A stretch of 64,000 bases of DNA, from the NCBI GenBank assembly GCA_963970005.1, contig CAXAMN010014113.1:118357-182356 (forward strand), in the 5' to 3' direction. A program made the position numbers and the translations under genes. The stretch's first letter is position 1; each line of letters starts with the position of its first letter. Positions 58,028 to 64,000 of this stretch are shown in pieces. Source of the stretch: Durusdinium trenchii (lineage: Eukaryota > Sar > Dinophyceae > Suessiales > Symbiodiniaceae). The notes under the pieces are model-generated. The model searched no databases and had not been told where the DNA came from. It saw only the letters and a program-made list of their open reading frames with translations.

Positions 58028-58632
58028 GTACGTTCGCGCTTTGGCGGTCTTGGGTTCTGGGCCTCAAGGACCGTTTCGTACATGTGGTTGAATGGAGGGG
58101 ATTCGGATGGCCCCAAAAAAGATAAAAAAGGTGACCACACAAAAAAGGTGACCATGGCTCTGAGTCAAAAGCCAGGTAGGTTGACCTGCCAAACGTCGTC
58201 TATTCTGTTGATCTTTGGGTAGTCAACCAAGGTCTTCTGGCTTCGACCAACAGCCGCAACGGACGAAATCGAGCCGTCTATGAATCCCCAAAGGACGTGA
58301 TTGGGAGGTCTTATGTATTTGGGGGGTGATTGGATGGTCGATGAACGATGGGTGAATGAGGTTATTTGGGGCACAGTGGCCCAGAAGAAGGAACATCAGA
58401 CGTTTAGGCTGTTTCTTTCAATGGAAGCTGGGGGCAATGGAAACTGAGCAAAGCCAACTTGATCATTTGCATCCTTCAGGCCTGAAAGCTTTGTTAAAGA
58501 TCTTGAACGTATATTATATATATATATTTATGCATGTATGACGATTTGTGCCTTACCTGCCCCTTACCTGCCCTTTCGGTGGACCTGTTGTCTTTGCCCC
58601 GGGAGTCCCCGCAATGATCAAGGTTTTTAGCC

Positions 58633-59063
58633 TTGGCATTTGGTCAGTCTGACTGGAAGCAGCGGTTTCCTCACGGCGTTGCCAAGTCTTATGGGCATGT
58701 GTTTTTTCCACCAAGTTTGTCAACCCAGAACGTAAACCAGAAACTCCGGGCAGACACACTGAGACAACTTGTTACATCATACATCCGAAACATACATCAA
58801 CCACGGATGAATGACAAAACCTGGCTCATGAAAGGTTTGTGTTTGCAATCCATGTCTGAGTCTGAGGCCGCATTACATCCACCACAGGTTTTTGCTCCAT
58901 CACTTCAATCCATTTCCACCAGTTCTTTTCCAGTCCACGTGCTGGAGCCTCGCAACCGGCCCGGCTCCAGCACTTTCTTCTCGCGTGCGGCACGTGTGCG
59001 GACACAGCGCGTGTCCAGGTGCTGGGATTGCTCATCAACAAGATCGGCCTGACACTGAGGATC
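58633..59063 (+). CDS. Unrecognised coding stretch
   Basis: Reads 'AFGQSDWKQRFPHGVAKSYG', 'KLRADTLRQLVTSYIRNIHQ' and, after a possible second acceptor near 59012, 'VLGLLINKIGLTLRI' and a stop. It may be two exons. A near-perfect hairpin follows at 59084. Confidence 0.38.
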
Positions 59064-59083
59064 TAGCAGCAAAACTAGTACCT

Positions 59084-59138
59084 GGAATGAGTAATGATGT
59101 GTTTCTCACGTGAGAAAAACAACATCAATACTCATTCC
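59084..59138. repeat. Near-perfect hairpin
   Basis: 'ggaatgagtaatgatg' and 'tttctcac' on the left are mirrored by 'gtgagaaa' and 'catcaatactcattcc' on the right with almost no loop. It directly follows coding-looking sequence at 58633-59063. Confidence 0.65.
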
Positions 59139-59438
59139 CTTTTGACCCGTCGATTGGCTTTGGAGTTGGCACACCATCATCCCACATCCAGGTCCATGCC
59201 CCAAACCCCCAAAAACACGCTTGGAGTGACTAGTGATGTGATGTGCTGAAGGGAAACAGTTCTTCCAGCCGATGGACATGCAAGATCAGTTCTTCCATGT
59301 TCTTCCCTTTGCATACGGGACATATTCTTCACATTATACATGCTAGCCGCTCGCCTCTAGCCTGATTTGGAACTAGCTAGAGGGCTAGACCCATGTAAGT
59401 GCCGGCCCCCTGCTAACCATTGAGGCAACAATCTCCAG

Positions 59439-59546
59439 CAGCGATACCAGATTGAGTCTGTGGTCAAGAAGACACTGGTCGCTCGGATGCAGCGCTACAC
59501 GTGGCTTCACGGGCCGTCCGGGCAGCTTGGAAAGAAGCAGTTGACT
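59439..59546 (+). CDS. Strong exon, unrecognised
   Basis: After 'gcaacaatctccag' it reads 'QRYQIESVVKKTLVARMQRY', 'TWLHGPSGQLGKKQLT', ending before GTTGGG. Phase 0 to 0. Helical and basic. Confidence 0.5.
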
Positions 59547-59845
59547 GTTGGGGTTCAAGCGGTTTTTTTGGCTGAACACTGCTTCGGGGGTCCATGCTGG
59601 ACACTGCTCTTGTCTGTTTGTGTCTATTTGTCTCCGGGAACAAGGGAACGCTGGGTGACCTGGGAGGTCGAGGTGGAACTTCTCACACGATGAAGGGCCC
59701 GGTGTTGGCCGCTTTCAGGCCTCGAGCCTCACCATCATCGACCATCGTCTCCAAGACTTGGTGCCAATCCATTCCACCCCTTAATCCATTTCCGGTCCCT
59801 TTTGTTCCTTCACAGCCCAATCGTTGACACAAACCCAGAATGCAG

Positions 59846-59967
59846 GTGATGTTGCAGCAGACATGGGAAGCACCGGGCAGACACGTCAGCGAGGCCTTGT
59901 TTCACGAACTCGCAGCTGGAATCAACATCGCCAGACTCTCAGATCGCGTCCATCTCACAGAGATCGG
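59846..59967 (+). CDS. Strong exon, unrecognised
   Basis: Between 'cccagaatgcag' and GG|GTTAGG. It reads 'VMLQQTWEAPGRHVSEALFH', 'ELAAGINIARLSDRVHLTEI'. Likely the next exon after 59439-59546. Confidence 0.5.
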
Positions 59968-60151
59968 GTTAGGACGGTCGATGGTTGGACGGCACACCCA
60001 GGTGAAGGTCAGAGGGAAACAGCAAAGAAGAGCAACCAAGAATCTCGATGAACAGGACATCATTATAACTCATCCAATTCTGTCCTTCCAGGACCTGATT
60101 CTTTAGCTTGGAATCTACGGGTCCACATCCCCCAGATCCAGAAGAAACTGC

Positions 60152-60391
60152 ATGGAGATTTTCCTTTCGACCTCTGAGCCTTGTTCCGATATCATTCGAT
60201 TCCGAGAGATTCTCTTTGGGCGAACGCCGACCACACTTGAACTCACCTGTCGACTGGTTCCTCAGACTGCGCTTTGCACTGGAGCTACGTTCCTTTCGAT
60301 TTCCCGGTTGTGCAGTGGAGTAGTGGCCCGCCTGTCATTCGATGTCGTGTTTGCGAGAGCCCGGTCCAGCAGGTTCCGGCAGTCGACTTAA
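60152..60391 (+). CDS. Possible exon
   Basis: Plus frame 'EIFLSTSEPCSDIIRFREIL', 'LVPQTALCTGATFLSISRLC'. Moderate composition. Another short candidate, 'SKGASHDHWRRVWRDIRHPF', lies at 60400-60468 in a different frame. Confidence 0.28.
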   Translation: MEIFLSTSEPCSDIIRFREILFGRTPTTLELTCRLVPQTALCTGATFLSISRLCSGVVARLSFDVVFARARSSRFRQST

Positions 60392-60643
60392 GTCTCCAGA
60401 GTTCAAAGGGGGCGTCTCACGACCACTGGCGCCGGGTCTGGCGCGACATCCGACACCCATTCGGATGATCCGATCGGCTGGAGGAAGTCTGGAGGGATCT
60501 ACAGGAGAGCTGCCATTCTTTGAATCTGGTTTCAGAACAGTCACTGCCATCCCAAAAGGTGTTGGGAAAGCTTCATCCACTGCTCCACCTTCCGGCCTCG
60601 TCCGTTCCATCGTCCGTCCTGCACCAAATCAAATGCCTCCCAG

Positions 60644-60946
60644 CGTCCCGTGTGCTTCGGTGCGTTTCTCGGGCACCGCGCGAACGCCGCCGCGTGGAGT
60701 GGAGCACACCAGGTGCATACCTCGGACCGCTCGCCGCACCTCATCGTTTGCGGGCGACTGTTGCTGAAGAATGAGATGGTGAAGTGCCCCTACGGAGCCG
60801 AGAGGGGAGCACGTAAGGGGAGCCTTCAGGGAACCGAGAGGGGAGCCTCTTCGAGCTTGGGCCGTCCAAGAGGGTCGCTGGGGGCGTTTGAGGAGGGGGA
60901 GGCATCGAGAAGGCGTGGACGTGACGCTCAAGGAGGTCATGGGTAA
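60644..60946 (+). CDS. Probable exon to stop, 100 residues
   Basis: After 'aatgcctcccag' it reads 'RPVCFGAFLGHRANAAAWSG', 'SDRSPHLIVCGRLLLKNEMV', then a Gly/Arg/Ser-rich end built from repeated 'ccgagaggggagc' DNA blocks, to TAA 60944-60946. The first 50 residues look like a folded domain I cannot name. The tail may be low-complexity or intron. Confidence 0.45.
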   Translation, partial: RPVCFGAFLGHRANAAAWSGAHQVHTSDRSPHLIVCGRLLLKNEMVKCPYGAERGARKGSLQGTERGASSSLGRPRGSLGAFEEGEASRRRGRDAQGGHG

Positions 60947-61184
60947 CATGCCTTTTCGGGGGAAAAATAATGTCCAGGGCACCCTCTCGACAGCCCTTCA
61001 AGCCCTTTAATATACCCTTCTGGATCCTTCTGGCACACATCTCCTTCCTCTAGTCGTCCCCTCGTTTGCGAACATTCCAACCAAATTACAATCTCCAGCC
61101 CAAGTTAATCCAAGTTATACTAGATGCTAATGAGATGGTCCGTAAAGTCCTATCTCAGCAGTAACCAGTATAACTGTTTCACAG

Positions 61185-61377
61185 GTACATCCTCAGCAAT
61201 CATGCCTCCCCGGAGTTTGGCTTCCTGTACCTTGGCAGCTACGAGCCGTCCACTTGGGTCGATGCTCCGTTTCGTGCACGGAGCATTGGGTACCCAGCTG
61301 CTCCCCGCGGAATAAAAACCGAGTGCCTTTCAACCTGCCCTGGCACGGCAAATCTGGGTCAAACCTGCCGATTCTAG
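61185..61377 (+). CDS. Terminal exon, unrecognised
   Basis: After 'aactgtttcacag' it reads 'YILSNHASPEFGFLYLGSYE', 'PSTWVDAPFRARSIGYPAAP' and ends at TAG 61375-61377. Strong acceptor and clear coding composition. Aromatic- and Pro-rich. Confidence 0.52.
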
Positions 61378-62297
61378 CCACAACCGAGATGGACACTCCA
61401 ATTCAGCCTTCCTTCATTGAAAGGCATTGATGGTAGTACCTGCGGTACCTGCGCCATACCTTGAAAAATGGATGACCCAGACACTCCAAACAGCCTTTTG
61501 GTCCCTCAAAGCCGGTTTTGGAGACTCCAGACCAGCGGTCCTCGGATGCGGGGTCCGTCTAGTAGGCCAAACCTGGCCCGGGCCATGGAATCCAGATTCT
61601 TCACCAAGACTCATGCAATCTCCCAATTCACCAAGACCTAGGACTCATGGGTGATCGGCTTGCGGACCTTGACTCGAGAATCCCGGCATCCACTCACTCC
61701 TTTTGAAGTCCAGTTCGAGGATACTTGGACCGACTGACGTTAAAGGAAGTGTCCTTTCCAGGTCACCTATACCAATACCTTCCTTTCCAGGTGGTGTTTG
61801 GACACCCCGAATCACCTCCCAGAGGCTATGTATAGACACCTGAGCTGGTGTTGGTCCTGGTAAAGACCATCCTTCCAGTCATTCGACTTGAAGAGCTAAT
61901 GAGCCACAACCCCCTGGTCTTAGTGGTCCTGGGCCTGACCCACTGGTGGTTGGTTTCTTGCATTTCGTTTACTCTCTTTCAACGGAGCGCCGTCTCCGAG
62001 CGCTGCGCGACGACTCGCGCTAAGACTCGCCGTGCGGCGACTCGCGCTCAGGACATATAGCTTGCAGTACGGAAAGTGCGCCCAAACGTGCCGTCGAACC
62101 GGCGCGAACCCCTGCGGCAGTCGCCGCTGGGGCTCCGGTGGGTCCATACCAGGCCAATCGATCTAGAAATGGTGGAGGTTTGCAACTCTGGAGTTTGCAG
62201 CTGTTTTAGCGAAATAAGACCCTCAAGAGGTTGGTCCATGTTGCTTTAAGCAATCTCTATTTGGCTTGGAACCTGGCTGAGAGCCATGCTGATTCAG
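61378..62297. other. Stretch without a firm exon
   Basis: A plus frame at 61848-62060 has a hydrophobic run 'LVLVVLGLTHWWLVSCISF' followed by a basic end made of repeated 'gcgacgactcgcgct' blocks. It could be a membrane-anchored small protein or chance. Confidence 0.3.
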
Positions 62298-62452
62298 ATT
62301 GTGCTGATTCGGACCGCGGAGGATCTGCCCGATGTCCGTGCCCTCCTTTCGCTGATCCCTTTGCCAAAACTGAAAAGGGGGGCCACCCGTGTCTCCATCC
62401 CCATGGGAGCGCATGGGAGCGTCGGTATGGGACCGTTCGGATGTGATGGAGG
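62298..62452 (+). CDS. Probable exon, unrecognised
   Basis: After 'catgctgattcag' it reads 'IVLIRTAEDLPDVRALLSLI', 'PLPKLKRGATRVSIPMGAH', up to GGA-G|GTACC. High G/C third positions. Downstream, in another frame, 'MYYHTLGKLLFMDIRDNKEA' (62462 onward, to a stop near 62575) may be the next exon if this one ends earlier, at a GTGTCT donor near 62391. Confidence 0.48.
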
Positions 62453-62919
62453 TACCGAACGATGTACTACCATACCTTGGGCAAGCTGCTCTTCATGGAC
62501 ATTCGAGACAACAAAGAGGCACCCGAAAGAAAGGGGGGAGACGCGATGCGGGGGGATGCTGGCGATCGCCGGTGATGTACGACAGAACACATGGAAAGCA
62601 AAAACTCAGGGGTTTTGACAGAACATTTCTGGAAGGGCATTTCTTTCAGCAGTTGTTCTATGATGAAGAACACATGGGAAGAAGAACACATGCGCCAGAC
62701 GAACGCCGCCCTTTTCGGAGTCCGCGCCAGACGAACACCTCTGGGGAGTCCGTTTCGGTGGGCGGTTTCGGAGAAGTGAAGGTTGGGCCCCATGAGACCT
62801 GACATGGCGAAGAATCTAACCCTACTTAACCCATCTTAACCCCCACATATATACTTGAGTTATCTTGAGTTTTATGAAGTCTATAGTGCAAGGTAGTTGG
62901 GAGATGTAGCTGTGGGCGC

Positions 62920-63351
62920 ATGTGGAAGAGCGTTTGTTCCACTGGGACCACCATGGAGTTCCACAGGTCTCAGATCACTCTGGTTTGCCTCGACTCTCCA
63001 CTGTTGGTTCCGTTTGGGCCTCAAACCTCTCCGCGGACCTTTCCAACATTCGATGATGTTTTTAGACAACTAGTTGTTCATAGTTGTTCCCTCTTTACTC
63101 TCTTCTCTGAAGACTACCTTCGCTTGCCAAACCGTCCATGGGAGTTCCATCCTGGCCCTTCGTCCATGACAGAAGCCTCTCGATACCTCTCAATACCTCC
63201 GGGACTCCGCAGCGACCCCGAACCCGACCGGGCCAGGCTTTCGAAAAGTTCATGGAGCCTCAAGGACACCGGAGACATGGCGTCGGACGCCAGTCCGTCA
63301 GAGTCATTGCCTTACTCATTGCCTTACTCAGACATGAGTAGAACGGAGTAG
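62920..63351 (+). CDS. Unrecognised 143-residue open frame
   Basis: Reads 'LFTLFSEDYLRLPNRPWEFH', 'RARLSKSSWSLKDTGDMASD', 'SLPYSLPYSDMSRTE' to a stop at 63349-63351. The second half is more convincing than the first. Possibly a terminal exon beginning near 63060. Confidence 0.38.
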   Translation: MWKSVCSTGTTMEFHRSQITLVCLDSPLLVPFGPQTSPRTFPTFDDVFRQLVVHSCSLFTLFSEDYLRLPNRPWEFHPGPSSMTEASRYLSIPPGLRSDPEPDRARLSKSSWSLKDTGDMASDASPSESLPYSLPYSDMSRTE

Positions 63352-63730
63352 ACATACACTACAAATGGTCCAGGTCCTTTGGACGAAGACATTGCCACAT
63401 CCAACTCTGGCAGCTCATCTTTTGCTTGATGGAATTCGGCCAGCCCAAGATGTGTTGCAAATGACTCATGAATTCTTAATATCAGAGATATTCATGATGC
63501 AATATATGTCTTTGTCGTATGATTCAAATCCATGACTATGCTTAAGCTCAAGTCAGTTCATGGGTGCGGTTGGCTCGAAGTAAGCACATATCATATTATT
63601 CGCATTCACATGGTTAGCGAGTTTTGAGCCCACCAAACGCCGACTCTAAGTCTGAAGTCTTTGCGGTTGAGTTTTATTGACAAATTGACAAACTGACCAT
63701 CAGTTTTTGATTTCTTAAACTAAGAGTCTC

Positions 63731-63973
63731 TCAAGAAGGGTGACCCGTTCTTTTGGGTGTTCCAATTCTTGCCTTGCTTTGCGCTCGCCAGGACTGATCT
63801 TGACTCAGCTTTGGCAACAAAGTTGTCAGAACCCTCAGCTCCTGCGGCAGGACGGGAACCCGGAGCCGGAGAAACGCTTTTTCTGCACCACGCGAAAATC
63901 CACGTGTTGCGGACAGTGAAATAACGGCACGATAGAATCTCTCAGTAAAAATCATCTGTAGTGGTAGTGCCAA
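63731..63973 (-). CDS. Minus-strand open frame, 80 residues
   Basis: Reads 'MIFTERFYRAVISLSATRGF', 'AFLRLRVPVLPQELRVLTTL', ending in a basic tail with a stop at 63731. Protein-like. The 5' part meets a GTT microsatellite at the window edge. Confidence 0.35.
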   Translation of the reverse strand: MALPLQMIFTERFYRAVISLSATRGFSRGAEKAFLRLRVPVLPQELRVLTTLLPKLSQDQSWRAQSKARIGTPKRTGHPS

Positions 63974-63974
63974 G

Positions 63975-64000
63975 CGTTGTTGTTGTTGTTGTTGTTGTTG
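63975..64000 (+). repeat. (GTT)n microsatellite at the window edge
   Basis: About eight GTT units running to the last base; continues outside the window. Confidence 0.85.

Noticed and set aside
1..64000. Dinoflagellate spliced-leader relics, tRNA or rRNA genes
   Set aside because: I looked by eye for the conserved leader end 'ttttggctcaag' on both strands and for tRNA-like folds and found none. A covariance-model search would be decisive.

Overview
The window reads as nuclear DNA of a dinoflagellate, most likely a symbiodiniacean or a relative. Coding sequence is scattered as short exons with mostly G or C at third codon positions. Introns start with GT, and often with GC or GA, and mostly end in AG before a G. 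Recognisable proteins include a TerC-family membrane protein, a C5-cytosine methyltransferase and a protein family I recall as multi-copy in dinoflagellates. Much of the space between exons is simple repeats, foldback elements and a dispersed 'ctactaggagcaag' repeat. I saw no rRNA, tRNA, bacterial operon or CRISPR array, and no recognisable dinoflagellate spliced-leader relic. All gene models are hand-built from splice signals, reading-phase agreement and protein-likeness. Exon edges are often uncertain by a few bases, and several genes are incomplete.

Layout. Bases 1-7430 carry three gene models on the minus strand: a protein with a possible DDE-type domain that runs off the left edge (1-1849), a twelve-exon C5-cytosine DNA methyltransferase (2069-4837) and an unrecognised gene (about 5461-7425). 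Between about 7430 and 7720 the coding strand flips. From 7723 to about 63350 most coding signals are on the plus strand. The TerC-like gene (7723-20147, nine exons found) is the clearest. Its first 4.1 kb intron contains a separate two-exon gene (8459-9375) on the same strand. After it come many unrecognised exons: 22512-25308, a two-exon gene 26092-26823, 28049-29865, 31632-35140, 37428-40101 and 40649-42453. A low-complexity, repeat-rich stretch lies around 42850-46500, followed by further exon groups to 63350. Minus-strand islands occur at 37735-37933, 38520-38715, 49597-49734, 56408-57092 and 63731-63973.

How the genes relate. The methyltransferase and the possible DDE protein sit head-to-tail only 219 bp apart. 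Both begin with Ser/Asp/Glu-rich segments, so they may be two parts of one mobile unit; this is inference. The TerC chain would form a multi-helix membrane protein of the TerC/Alx metal-transport family. The remaining genes have no function that I can name from sequence alone.
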